From Acanthosoma haemorrhoidale (Eukaryota; Arthropoda; Insecta; Hemiptera; Acanthosomatidae), in the NCBI GenBank assembly GCA_930367205.1, contig OV884009.1, positions 104,057,189-104,121,188 on the forward strand: a stretch of 64,000 bases of DNA. The letters are read 5' to 3'. This document shows positions 39,398 through 52,439 of the stretch, one piece after another. Position numbers and translations under genes: made by a program. Position 1 is the stretch's first letter; each line of letters begins with the position of its first letter. Below the pieces are notes generated by a model that was given only the letters and a program-made list of their open reading frames with translations, was not told the origin of the DNA and ran no database searches.

Positions 39398-39600
39398 TTT
39401 GCAGTATACTCTTTCCTCAGAACAGTCTCTCGGTGTGCATGACTGTGTACAGTGTCTGTGACTGGCCAGTCCTCGCCTGTGCTTTTGCCCTTGTCCCGGC
39501 CGGATACCCTTTGTCCCCCGCACTTCCTGGCCAGTCAATGTCCGAGCCCTCCCCCCCTCTTGCCACCCTCCCTGTTTGCCCTCAATACCCCCACTCCCTC
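39398..39600 (-). promoter_or_regulatory. presumed 5' UTR / promoter region of the nompA-like gene
   Basis: A GC-richer segment directly upstream of exon 1, with a 12-bp palindrome GACTGGCCAGTC at 39462-39473 and a second CTGGCCAG at 39528-39535. No TATA box is obvious. The call rests on position and composition only. Confidence 0.3.
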
Positions 39601-40690
39601 ACACAAAGGGTATTCAAAAAGAAATTCCGGAATCAAAGGTACAAAAGAAATTAAAAAGTAGATTGTTAGCCCATTTCGGGATCTCTGAAATCAATTTTCT
39701 ACAAACAGAAATTACCTGTTCCGCAAGGAGAGCATTTCCTTTCCAGCAGATGTACAATAACGAAAAGCTCTACGTGGAAAAAGTAGGTTCCTTGTATTTT
39801 AACAAACCCAACTAATTTGTTTCCAATCGAATGCTCTAATTTTACATTAAAGATACACAGATAGATAGAAAATAAAAATAAATTCAAAGATATTTCTTTA
39901 AATGTATGGATTCAGATCCATCAATAGATATCGTTCAAGCCAATTTCAATTGCTATTTTTTCGTTCAATATTTTAACTATTTAAAGGTTTAGAAATTTTA
40001 AGTCTAGATGGTTTAACAAATTAAATATTCCAGGTACAAAACATGAAAAAGTTTTTATTTATTTCACAGTCATTTTACATTTATTTAAGTAATCACTTAA
40101 ATTTCTATTTGGATTTGTTATCTTTTACTAGAAAACAGTACTAAGCCCCTGGTAAAAGGATGTTTCAAAAGACAACCTTTCACTAATATTTAGGAACGAG
40201 GTAATATCCTTCAATAATATAACAGATAAAATTTTGAAATGAACCCCAAATGAAAACGCTTTCGGATTAAATTCGAGGCATGAACGATCGATATAAGAAA
40301 AAATAGTTGAAAACTATCACGATTGATCAAAAACTGAACATCAATCTAGAGCAGTTCAAGTAAACTGATAGTAAATTAAAAACAAATAAATACTATTACC
40401 TCTTAATTATTGTTAAATTATAAATCAGATTAAAACAATAGATATAAGGTATAATAAAACTAAAATAATATATAATATAGACTACGTACAAATTGTATTA
40501 ATATAAAAAAACTAATTTGTTATGTGTTTAGACAATAGACAAGGTATGTTTTTCTGGTATTTTATTATTGCTTGCAAGGGGTCCTGCCTCATCCAAATCT
40601 TCTTGTCAAATCCTTATTATACAGCAACACCTGCCCTTACAATCCTCCCCGTCGCCTAAAACGCTGGTGGCCTTTTGGAACAAGTAATGA
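39601..40690. other. region upstream of the nompA-like gene, no gene seen
   Basis: AT-rich sequence. Short open frames at 39576-39887 are unrecognised. It leads into the decayed Gypsy copy. Confidence 0.5.
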
Positions 40691-40699
40691 AAAAATATA

Positions 40700-43420
40700 A
40701 GATGATTGAATCCATACAAAAGAAAGAGAATCAACTAAATTTAAAACATATAGCACAGAGGTTCATGGTTGAGAAGTTTACATGCAAACACTCAAATGCT
40801 AAAAGATTGAGATATTAAGGTTATTTATGGAAAAATCATGTTTAGACTGGCACTCAGCAACCCTAACATTATTGACAATGGACTCTGTATGGTTTGAATG
40901 GAAAGAGAAATTTTTGGAAACTTTTGCAGACCAAGGATGGAGTACAGGAATGCATGCTATATCATATAGGTATAAAGAAGGTCTACAGATGGAATAGGCC
41001 ATGAAGAAAGAGAAATTATTGTTAGATAAGGGTGAAAATATTAGTTCAAAGACTATCGTGATGCTTATGCCTGCAAGTTTACCTGAGTTTATTAGAAATA
41101 AGATAGATAAAGAAAATTCAATTATTAGATTACAACTAGATTATTTCATGAATTATTTCAATAGAAAATGTGAGGGTCTATTGAAGAACAATAATTTTAT
41201 AAAAAAGAAAGAGGAAAAACTTTCATTATAAACAAATTTCAAGAGAAAAAGCCATGCAATAATTGTGAACAATTAAACAAAGGTATCAGGTATCATCCAG
41301 AAGTTTCATGCTGGTTTAAAAAGAGACAAAAATGAAACTAGAATAATTGGAAGAACTCTGTAAGGAATGAGGTTAAAAGGCTGATGAGATCCGAAGAACT
41401 TGTAGGTGGAGGAATATGCGAGATGTGTGGTTGAGGATGGGATGGAGTTTTTGGGTTGTCGGGGTGAACGGAATTTTCTGCTGAGGGAGATGAACCTGCG
41501 GACAGGGAGTGGGCGATGCCTGTGACTGCTCTCTGTAGCGTACGGCATCGGCAAAAGTGACAGAAGGCCTCAAATTTCTGGCTGGGACGCTTCTTGAGCT
41601 ACATGTGGCTGGCTTCTCTTCTTCTGGCCGACGACGTTGTTCGGTCCTGGACTAAAGCACAATTTAAAAGACGTTTCAGAAAATAACATAGATGATATCT
41701 TCATTTTTTCAAAGAACATATAGAACACATAAAAAAGTAATAAAAGCATTAGTAAATGAAGATTTCAGATTAAAATTTAAAAAAATGTACATTCGCAGCA
41801 GAATAAGCAAAATAACTTGGGCACATAATACAACATAATACAGTAAGACCAATGAAGGACTACTTAATTTCAATAAAAAACTTTCCAACTTCAAAAACCC
41901 AAAAGAACATCAGAAAATTTTTAGGGAAAATTAAGTTTTATCATGAGTCCATACTAAAACGCTTGATATTGCTAGATCCGCTGCATAAATTATTAAGGAA
42001 AAATGAAAAATTATTATGGACGGAAGAGCATGAAAAATCCTGTGCAGCAGTAAAGAAATTACTATGTTCCCAACCAGTGTTGGCAATATTTGATAATGAT
42101 TCACCAATAAGAATTTATACAGATGCATCTCTAGAAGGTATTGGTGCAGTTTTGAAACAAGTACAAAATGATGGAAAAGAAAAGCCAAAAGCGTATTTTT
42201 CAAAAAAATTTAGCGAACCACAAAAAAGAAAAAAAGCTATTTATTTAGAATGCCTGGCAATCAAAGAGGCGTTAAAATATTGGCAACACTGGTTGATTGG
42301 ATTTTCAGAACACAAACCATTAGAAAATTTAAACATAAGAGCAAGAACGGATGAAGAACTTCGTGAATTAACTTACTATTTGTAACAATACAATTTTGAA
42401 ATTAAATATATTCCGGGAAAGGATAATACCGAAGCAGATAGTTTGAGCAGAAACCCGGCATTAGAACCAATTAACATTAAAGAAGAAAGAAGTAAGAAAT
42501 AAAGAAAAGATAATTTTATCTGAAAACCTAAGTTAAGAATTAATTAAAGAAATACATTCTGAATGGTGCCATATAGGAATTAAACAAATGATGAATAGGG
42601 TATGCCCTTATCATACAGCAAGAAATATAACTACAAATATAAAAAAGTATGTAAAAACTGTGAAATATGTATTATAAAAACAAATCCAGAGAGGAAGAAA
42701 AAGATGGGATAATGTCACAACTAGGGCCGGCAACAAAACCATTCGAAATAATGTCAATTGACACTATTGGAGGTTTTGGAGGACAACGATCAATAAAAAG
42801 ATACCTCCACCTGATTATTGTCCACTTCACAAGATATACATTTATTTCAACATCAAAAACTCAGGGTGCAACCGACTTCGTTAAGTTAGTAAATATTGTA
42901 CTGGAAACAGTCAAAATAGGAATAATACTTACAGATCAATACCCAGGAATCAACTCGAGAGAATTCAAAGAGTTCCTAAGGGAAAATGATGTTCGATTGA
43001 TATTTACATAAACTCTAGTCAATAAAATGAACGAAAAAGGGAAAAAAGTGCCTGGACACCAGTTGCTAAAGAATGTGTAGATAAATATAATGAAACAGAA
43101 CATACAGTAACTGGTTTTCCATCCAAGTATTTATTAGATGGCACAGATACAAGCATTTTACCTGAAGAATTAAAAAAAGGACGCAATGAAGAAAACTGGA
43201 TGAATGACAATAAATTAGCCTTAGAAAGAACAAAAACGTATCATGAATATAACAAGAAAATCTTTGATAAAACTAGAAAACATTGGGGATTAAACACAGG
43301 AGATACAGTGTATACAGAGAATAGCAACAAATTAAACAGGAAAAAATTAGATGAATTAAAAATTGGTCCCTTTGACATAACAGAGAATAAAGAAAGTATA
43401 CTCTCTTTAATTTGAATTGG
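40700..43420 (+). pseudogene. decayed Ty3/Gypsy retrotransposon copy, no LTRs identified
   Basis: Order on the plus strand: gag (about 40820-41230, SISYRYKEG-like block reading AISYRYKEGLQME then MKKEKLLLDKGENIS), a gag zinc knuckle (41260-41335, PCNNCEQLNKG...HPEVSCWF), a GC-rich interruption (about 41370-41640), an RT remnant from about 41680 (NIDDIFIFSKN, with the YxDD tyrosine lost), the RT connection and RNase H (41852-42385, RIYTDASLEGIGAVLKQ), the IPGKDNTEADSLSR block at 42412-42455, then integrase pieces (42667-43011 with MSIDTIGGFGG, and 43200-43415). Stops and frameshifts break every domain, and the RT N-terminal half and protease are missing. I compared the flanks for LTRs and found none. 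Confidence 0.8.
41370..41640 (-). other. GC-rich insertion inside the decayed Gypsy copy
   Basis: About 270 bp of much higher GC than the element on either side, open on the minus strand in two frames. The phrase RPSVTFADAVRYREQ followed by Pro/Ser-rich sequence is reminiscent of ORF1/gag linkers of Jockey-type LINEs, but the match is weak. Confidence 0.3.
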
Positions 43421-43967
43421 CTACGCTGCTTCTACTGATCACCACTAGATGAAGCTATCAGCAAGATTATAAAACGTGAGACGATGGAGAAAGATTATAT
43501 TAAGTAACTAAAGTTGTAATTAGATTGTGAATAGAGAAGTGATAATTATAAATTGTAATTGTTGTTTCTTTGTTTACAGGTAAGATTGTGTAAATAATAT
43601 GAAATTGTTATAATATAAAATATAGTGAATAAAATTACTCCACTTTGTTTACAGAGAAACTGATTTCAGTTTATTCACTCCACCTTCAATAATTGTCTTA
43701 CATATATATTTGGTGTCTATAGTTTGCCAGATATTTGTTTTTTTTTATTGTTTTAAGTTTTGTACCACATTTGATAAAGTTATATTCTGTTTCTATGATT
43801 GTAAGACAGTGTTGTGCTGCTCTAGGCGAGCAGTAAATTATTATGTCAGAACTGTATATAATTAGCGTAAGTGTTAAGTTTGAGTTCTCGACGGATGGTC
43901 AGGAACTGGCAGGGGGAAGTTAAAGCCAGAGGCAAGGCTATGTTGAAAATTAATAGGATCATACGAT

Positions 43968-44112
43968 GTAAACAACCCATGATCCTATATATGTTGGATT
44001 ACTGGGAAATGTTGGATTAAAGAAGGAAATTAACGACACTCTCAAACTTCTGTAAAAAGACTACTTTATTGCCTCTAGTAATCTAACATATATAGGATCA
44101 TGGGTAGTTTAC
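43968..44112. repeat. 34-bp near-perfect inverted repeat with 77-bp spacer
   Basis: 43968-44001 and 44079-44112 are reverse complements with 2 mismatches in 34. Weaker similarity seems to continue about 12 bp outward on both sides. The core is CCCATGATCCTATATATGTT. It may be a small foldback element, or two inverted tails of one repeat next to the R1 LINE remnant. Confidence 0.75.
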
Positions 44113-44259
44113 ACGGAATCATTTTGTAACCTGTAGTGCACGTATTCCAGTCCAATTGGATGTACTTCACTTTATTTTGTTTTCTTCTTAAGACTACAAA
44201 GAGATTCAACTCCATTTTGGTGCAACAATACCTTCTTGATGAGCGTTTCCCGCTATTAC

Positions 44260-45515
44260 GGCTGCTCAACATGTATCGCCCTCCTGGAGATGGTAAAGTT
44301 CCATGATCCCTTCCACTTCTGAACAAAGATGATGAATGCCCTGAAGTTCTCCTCGTTGTCGACTAGCAACGAAAAGTCTGAATCTTTCAAGTTTTACTGG
44401 CCGATTGAGAGGAGCAGCATGATTCATGGAAGGTGAGGACGACATGCTCTGTGGTATCTCGTCCCCACAATGTGGAGAGTGGGATTCCTAAGCTCTTTTA
44501 TGCTGGTAGAGCTTGGGACGAAATCTGTCATGCTCCCATAGCACCTGGGAACTCCAGTAGTCAGGGGAGACCCATGTCGCCCTCAGCTTTTCCAATACAA
44601 CCATAGGGTATTGGGGTACTACCCTGATCGTTGTATTAGTCCACTTAGAAATCCACGCCTCGTCGTTCCAGTCCCTATGATGGACCTTCCATTTCCTAGT
44701 TTCTTCTTCAACCGTCCTGCGAAGAGGAGGGGAAAGCTTTTCCTGATGTCTTCTAATCACCTTAGCTCGGAGGGGTTGTTGGCTCGGGAGAATCAAGTCT
44801 ATAGCCCCTGCTAGTATTTGGTCAGCTTCAAAGGAAATGGTCCTATAGGCATCGTGGATTGCAGCAGTGCCATTCTCTGCACCTGCATTATATTGAGGTA
44901 TGTAGCGAGGATGTCCCAGATTGAGGGACGCCGACACGACAAGGAAGCACATCTTATGATTCCTAACATAACGGCGTGGTAGAGGGTCCTTGAGACTGGG
45001 AACCTGATTCCCCACATCGCGGCACCAATTCTTGCAAGTAGGAATGTGAACTAAGTACATACGCATATACCTTGCTCTGATGTCCAAATGAATAGGAGGG
45101 CTACGGTATGGCATTTTTCCTCTCACCAGGGTGGTTGTTGTCTTCTCCACAGCCAAGGTCATCTTTCTGGATGCGCACCAATCTTCCACAAGAGTGGCAC
45201 AAGCACAGGCTCTTCTGACGACTTCAGCTCGGGAGTCCACCGCAATTATCGTCACCAGATCTTCCACGTAGGCTATCGCAGCGATCACCTGGTCACGAGA
45301 ACCTCAGTTTCCAATGAGCAGGGCTCAGTACTGACCCCTAAGGACAACCTTGCTACACGGGTGCCTATACCTCGTATGACTTTCCTCTGATGAACCATTT
45401 CCGTTGGTCAGGTAGCTGCCCACAAGTTCATAGAGGTTCCTGTAACGAAGGGCCACCACACTCCGTTGAAGGCAGAGGAGATAGATGTCATACGTCATGA
45501 CTAGGACGTACTTAG
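44260..45515 (-). pseudogene. R1-clade LINE remnant, C-terminal RT and tail
   Basis: Read on the minus strand. RT motif A appears near 45500 as DISSAFNGVWWP, then NLYELVGSYLTNG (both R1-like). After frame changes, a long open frame (45288-44488) contains IAAIAYVEDLVTIIAVDSRA, VEDWCASRKMTLAVEKTTTT and an R1-type post-RT region ending RFRPKLYQHKRA. The catalytic YADD reads YVED, so the first catalytic Asp of the pair is lost. A CPHCGDE-like C-terminal zinc finger remnant follows near 44470, then more tail to about 44260. The 5' half, including ORF1 and endonuclease, is absent. Whether other copies occupy 28S rDNA cannot be seen here. Confidence 0.75.
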
Positions 45516-45710
45516 AGCTTGATTATTAGTTGATGAACCTGGAGTAGATACGTCTATGATATGGGTGGCTACCCTGGTAGGGAGGAGGGCTCTGTAGAGG
45601 TTATTGACGTTAATGTAAACAAGTTTAATTGGGGATAACTCTAAAGAAAAATAAATAGAAACTGTCTTTAATATATAAATACTTAAAGAAAGAGACTGAA
45701 TAACTGTCAA

Positions 45711-48700
45711 TAGATGCCTTTACTCGGTGGCTGCTACAGCGGGACTGAGACTCGGAGAAAATAAGCTCTTACAAATCTTTACGAACCTTCAAAACCCTTC
45801 TATTCCAAGACATTCTCACTAACTTCTCCTGATATACGCTTGCTGGTTTAGGAACGATTTATTTATTATATCATACTCCTATTTTATCTCATTGCTAACG
45901 ATATATTGTAATGATTTTTATTATTGGAAAATTATTATTATTTATTAGAATTAATTCAAAAAAGGAATTTCCCTGCTGAGGATTATTAAATCAGGAGAAT
46001 GTTTTGATCTGACACAAAGTTTCCGAATTTCGGAAGCATAGAGGGATTTGAACTAACCACCCACGAGTGTAGGGTTTTTATTTTGCTTTCCCAAAATCTT
46101 ATTTGTGTCTACGGAGAATTTCATTAACTATAGCTATGGGACTTTAATGACCTTATCGGTTCGGGTTTATAATTTCCCATGAATGTGACACTGCAGGAAA
46201 AAATGGCGTACACATGGAAACACTTTCACAATACCTAAATTTTCACCCTCGAAGTGAAATGGGGGGGGGGGGGTGTCCAATTGTTTGCCACTATAGTTCT
46301 CGCCCTTACTTCTTTATCTAGACACCCGAATGCCTCTTTATCAATAGATGTTTATTTGAAAAATTGATAAATTACAATTGTAATCTAATAATTGGGATGT
46401 AAAAATTCAGTCATATTCATATTCTTACTAATATTTGTCTAATTTGTATATACGCCTTCTGTAGGTCCCAGGGTGGTACTTTGAGTAACTCCAGATTGAA
46501 TAGGATGATAATTGGACCAAACTAAATCTAAAACTAAAATAAACTTTATAAAGATAACATTTATAATAATTACTAATTTATATATATGGAAAGAAAAAAA
46601 ACCAACTAAAAGAGTGGTATAATTATTTTATTTCTTTCAGGACAACACTTTTCATTAAATTATTGTCGATAAACGTACCCTTATCAAGAAACGATTGATT
46701 GATTGATTTTTATAATATCATAAATTAAATAATTGCCACCATGTTGTCAAAAGTAGTCAGGGGATGGAAGTGGACCGAGGTGAAGCAGCAAATATCCAAG
46801 AAAATTGGTCCATATTCACTACAGTATTATTAAAGGGCATGTTGATGAATAGTTTAATTGCAGTTTAATATAACTGTTTTCTTATATTCTACCGGCAGTA
46901 GGATGGTTTAAAAAGAAATAGAATGGTTGCAGGCCTGCATTTTGCACTGATGTGTGGTCTAAAGGTTAAGCCTTTATCAAAAATTACACTTAAATACATA
47001 AAAGGCTTGTACATGAACTTGTCATATCTTCTGTGAAACTGTACTAATTTAGAACCATATGGTGGTTTTAGTCTAACCTAGCAGTGTCTAATAATTGTTA
47101 CATACTAAATCCCAGTAGCCAAACTGGAATAAAATAAAGCTTCTATTAACATCTAATTACCATTCTAAAAGTGATAAATTTGTGTTAGGGTTATTAATTG
47201 ATACTTTGTAAAAAACAGCTTGTAGTTTAATGTCAGGGTTTTCTCTAGGACCAGTAATTTTATTAGCTGGTCTATTGATCCATTATTTATATGTTATATA
47301 TTCTATTATATGATTGGTTAAAGTGTGTGTGATGAAATGTTTACTATGCTTTCATAACAATCAGAACACGATTGAAATATTGTTGATGGATATTGTGATA
47401 CATACAAGGCAAGCCTTAACATTTCCCTTGTTTAGCTACTCCATACAGCGCTAATTTCATTTGTATTTTATGTTTAAAAAAAACCTAGTTTTAGGTCTTC
47501 ATATGCGTTTTATTCTTACCATCATAGATAGCAATCTATTTCATAACGGTGTGATTTTGTGTTATTTCGGTGATGCGATATTTTATAATTGGTGTAATCT
47601 TATTTATTTATACGTATATCTATTTATTAGTGTTACCATTATTTCACATATTTAGCGCAGAAAATAATCAATATATTTTACTAATTATAACATTTTTACA
47701 TCTGAATTATTTATAGATGATTGGGTTTGTTTTGTTTTTGGTGTTTAATTAACAAGATACTATTTTGAATGAATATTATTTTGTGTGCTGAACCACTGTA
47801 TGTCAAGTACCGACATCCCGAGAACCGTTTCATCATTTCCTTTGAAATTGTTGATTATTTATCCCGACTTTCTTCCTAGGATCATCTCTCTTATGTATTT
47901 CTCCATGTTTTGTTGTTGAGACATATTTTAATGTGTATTGCATTGTATCATTCAAAAGTGCCTATATCCATTTTAGGTTTTTGGATGTTATGGATTTGCT
48001 AGTGCTTTGCTCCTTCTGTGCTTAGTTGACCAGCTTTTAAAATTTCGAAAATGTGTTAATTGTATTCGATAGCATGACGAAGTACCTTGTGAGGCACAAA
48101 AAGACCTTCATTTGTTTCTTATGTGTACTAATTTATACTTTCACTATTATTATATTTTTTTCTGTTTTGTTTTATCTATCTATATGTAAACTTCTTGAGC
48201 AGTCCTTCTATGTATTTTGTTCAATTTTCCTGTTGTCATGAAAGATTTATTGTCTTTTATTAGTCTTATATTAATTCTGAATGTTAACAAGAAAAATAAT
48301 TTTTGACATCAGCCCTAGTAGAATAGTGTATTAAACACACACTTTGATTTTATATTTTTCCATCAATCTTCTTAATTTTTTTGGTTGAGTTGTCTTAACT
48401 TTTTCTCTCTTGTGTGCTAGAAACTAATTTCAACTCTTAGTATTCAGCACTTTCTTCTTTGAATTATTTCTTGCACTTTGGATTTATATGGAATATTAAT
48501 CAGATGGGATGCAATAGCAATATTATTTTGTATTATGATATCAATATATTTTTAGATGAGACTTCACCTACCAGGAAGCGATATCAAAATTATTAACAAC
48601 GGGATAGAGTTCCACAAAACAACAAGGTTAACAAGAGGATAGTCAAGGTCCGCAAGCAACAAAAGTTGAACAGAGAATATCAGTATCAGTAGTACTGGGT

Positions 48701-51700
48701 ATACAATATGTTATTGTAACTAATCTCATTAAATGCTTTTAACTGTTACTTAACAGAAAGTTGAGTTATACAAATTTGTATAACTCAGATATAATATTTG
48801 ATCATCATTCACTTCTATGTTCAAAGTATGAAATTTGGGCTGTGAACCATAATTTTCAAAATTAAGTGTCACATTCCAGTTATTGCTTGAAATGCAATAA
48901 ATGTTTTATTGATTTTTTTTCGTTTGACAAAAGAAGCTCTACTTGTACAGCGACAATATAAATATTGATTGTTTTTGAATGATTAGGGCTTCACAGAGTA
49001 TAATTGTTGTTAACTCTTTTTTAATTTCTGTTTAATAAACTACTATTTATTCATAGATAGTGCTTATTTAAAATACCTCCTCTTTCTTAATACCGTAACA
49101 ATATTTCAATAGAAATAAATAAAATACACATTTGGATTAAATCAAATTTTGTAACGATAAAATAAATGCACAGAGAGGCCGCCACGAATCTGTTATAAAA
49201 TAGCGCTATAAAACAGGGAGGACTAAATGGATTAAAAAAGCAAAGAATGAGAACTGGTTCAGTTTGGGCAAATATGTGCAAGTTGTGGGTCGAGAGGAAG
49301 AGGGGGTGGTTGCGCGCGCGCCACTTTTGGCCCAGTATTGGCCGCTCGCCCTGCTGAGGCAACCGACGCTTTCTCACTATGCTCCCTACACGGTAGGCAC
49401 CATTAATGCATTTTACAAAACTCTTCAGCCTTCATTCAATTGACATTTTTTCGATTATTTTAACGTTGACGGCAGGTCATTTAAACTCGATTAAGGCTAT
49501 TTTTAAATTCCTGTCGTGGTAGATTGATATTTTCTTAATTCTTTTAGTTCACTGACCACAAAAAGATAAAAGATTAACACTAGCCCTGAGTGTTTAAAGC
49601 TCGGTGTGAACATTAAGGCCCTTGAAAATAATGGATGAATGTTTCTCAAATGTACACAAGCAACAACCTAAATGAAATTATTGATGTTTAATTTAATCCA
49701 AATTTACTGATTATTTGCCTTTATTAGAACTATTGTAGACGATATAAAAACAGTTGTTTAAGAGAATCAATTGATGTAATACACGGTATCATTATTTTTT
49801 ATAGTTTATACTACTACGATTACATATTTCCACTTATACAGCTTAATTATCCATTTTAATTTTGTTTAGTCGTATTAGCTGATATTTTTGCTAACCAAAC
49901 AAATAATGAAGGACATATATATATATTTAAATTATTCAATAATATCCGGATAAGCAGTTTTATTGTGAGCTAATACCTTAAATTTATTTTTGAATAGCAG
50001 TATCAATCTATACAATAATGATAAATAATAACTAAGATATTACACTCTCTAGTCTTACATACAAATCGACTGTGTCGTATCACACAACTACGGGCTTCGT
50101 TACCGCCGCCATAAACATGTTATACGGTTTTTTTAGTTACTTCTTGGGCCAGTCGACCGGTAGACTTAACAAATAATAAATATTATTAACACTGACGCCG
50201 GGTGGGTACGTCAATTTGATTGGTCAATGTGGGGAGAAATTATTTATTTTATAATTATCAAGATGATTATTCACTATTTTTGGAGTTGTTTCTTAACATA
50301 AGATGTATATCAAATATAAATACTTGCATAACATACTAGCATAGGAATGGAAACTAGCATGACTATATCGAACATGGGCTGAGTTAAAGTTGCGAACACG
50401 AGCAGCGAAAACGCGAATGACGGTTGTAATGACCTTTTGTAATCGTAGTGAAAAATACATATTAATTTGTAAGCTTTTAATTAATAACTTTTATATACAA
50501 TTTTTTATCACCAAGCAGTGTTGACTAGTGTTAAAAATTCTGACTTATAGAGCTGGCAGCATTTTTCATTAAATACATGATCTTCAAATGAGACATCATG
50601 TAAAATTTCATGCTTCTAGGTTAACAGGGGACTTCAGAATTCATACATTTAATTGGGTTTTGAAATAAAACTATCGAAACCTTAAAATTTGGAAGCAAAA
50701 TATCAATTGAAATTTTCATAGATTCGTGTTTTCATTATATAGCTTCAGCTTTAGTAGTACATACGGGTAATAGAGTGGTTATTAAAAATACCAATTGAAA
50801 TATGAAAAAGGTTTAATACTGATAGGTAGGTTAACGTTTTAGTAATAGAGATAATAAGTGTAAGGAAAGTAGCAACAAATAACCAATAAACTATAAATAA
50901 TATGAAATTAATTAAAAAGTACATGTTTTGCTTTTTGGCGAGTATACCTCATGAGGAACGGTTAGAAACAAATGCCAATTAACAAATTTTCAGATGACAA
51001 CGTTTTCAATAAAAAAGTATTGTAGTACAGAAGGGCATTGTTAGTCGCTATGCATGGTTGATATCCTAGTGTATCTTGAGTAGTTATTTATGACTCTCAT
51101 ACGAATCTTTTGGATACTAACTTTCTTTAGTTAGTTTTACAAGCTGGTATCCAAGCTGGCGATGAGAGAGGACGAATTACTACTGCATTTGATAGAATGA
51201 GATTATTTTTTAAAGCCAACTTTTTTTATCAAAATATAGGAACATTTTGTTGATTGACTTTTTAGTTTTTTTATGTTTTGTTGTTATTTGGTCAATAAAC
51301 AACTTTAGGTCCTTGTCAAAAGTCAATACTAGGTATTTAACAGATTTAGATGAAGGCATGCTGGTTATATCAACTGATAATAGTCCAGTTACTGGGGAGA
51401 AAAAATTGGCATATCTTTACAAAAGGTCGGGTAGAAGATTTTTTATCTTGTACATATAAGTAATAGTAAGAAGAATATGAGCTTTCGACCTCTTCCACCC
51501 CCGGAACAATATTTGGTAGCCAAAAAGGCACGATGGTTCCAGTTTTTTTCTGGGTTAATCATAGCAATTATTAATTTTAAAGAAAGCAAAATTTGCTACA
51601 ACGTTTCTTTGAAACAGCTTTTCCCGAACACAATATTAAGCGATATACAGCTTTTTAAAGTTGTACATTTTTCATATTTTCCGTTGTTACACAAAACTAC

Positions 51701-52160
51701 GATTTCAACTATCTATTTGGTCCCTACTTTCATTTAATGACGTGTTATACACAATGTATTTTATCATTATAATAATTATAGTTTTAAAAGTTTAATTATT
51801 TTACGTATAATTATTTAACTTTTACAAGTGAAAGAAAGAAAGAGAAGTTATTGATTGCGGCTCTAGCCAATAGTAATAATTGTAGTTGTAAAGCCGTCCG
51901 TGTTTACATCAGAGGCGCAGATATTTATTGGTGACAAATATTAAGGGCATTTAAAAAAAGGCACTAATTTTGTCAACGAGATGTGCCGTCGACAAGTTTG
52001 ACGTTTCCGCACCAGGGGTTGGTAAAGATAAAATTACTTTTCCTACCTGTAGTACCTGTCATTCACACTCCCTCAATCCCCTCCCCCTTCCTTTCTTTTC
52101 TGTTGTTCCTCTTTATCTTATTATAGTAGCATTATTGTTGTGTTGTTTTTAAATTGATTA
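45711..52160. other. intergenic region without a recognisable gene
   Basis: Mostly AT-rich. It includes a G13 run at 46261-46273, a GATT tandem at about 46686-46701, and a CpG-rich patch at about 49280-49400. Open frames at 47461-47655, 48053-48241, 49087-49377 and 51247-51737 are short and unrecognised. The motif GGAACGATT(C/T)ATTTATTATAT occurs near 45851 and again near 52818, which suggests a shared repeat tail. Confidence 0.5.
49270..49400. other. CpG-rich patch
   Basis: It contains GCGCGCGCGCC and several other CpGs in otherwise AT-rich intergenic DNA. It could be a promoter fragment or a decayed repeat. Nothing coding is recognised. Confidence 0.25.
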
Positions 52161-52164
52161 AACT

Positions 52165-52400
52165 ATGAGTGCTTCCGGTTTCGTGTGTTTTATTTGTGAA
52201 CTTAGTTTGACAGATGGTAATGTGGTCACGGCGAAAGAAAGAGGTGTGAATACGCTTTGAGAATCCAGGTTTTTGTGAAAGACTTAGGTGAAGCGAAAGT
52301 GCTCAATGCTTATCAGAACCGTTACAATAATCCAAAATTGATTTCGACATCACTTCGATGAGGTTCTCAACCGAGTACGCCCTCAAACACTTCGATCAAG
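52165..52400 (+). pseudogene. decayed TE-type cysteine ORF (CFIC ... QNRYNNP)
   Basis: ATG at 52165 opens a 31-codon frame with GFVCFICELSLTDGNVVTAK, then KERGVNTL and a stop. In the next frame it continues as NAYQNRYNNPKLISTSLR. The order C-x-x-C, RGVxTL, then a (R/Q)xRYxxP block resembles a repetitive ORF family I associate with arthropod genomes, where CRKxYxxP follows a CFxC motif. The cysteine of the second block is lost here. The family name and function are uncertain. Confidence 0.4.
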
Positions 52401-52439
52401 CACAGGTTCGTTAAAGGTTTTTCAATGGGTCTTATGTAC

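Noticed and set aside
39398..39538. Upstream extension of the nompA-like start to an ATG at 39538
   Set aside because: The extension is polar, would bury the signal peptide and lies in the presumed 5' UTR. The frame is open probably by chance in GC-rich sequence.
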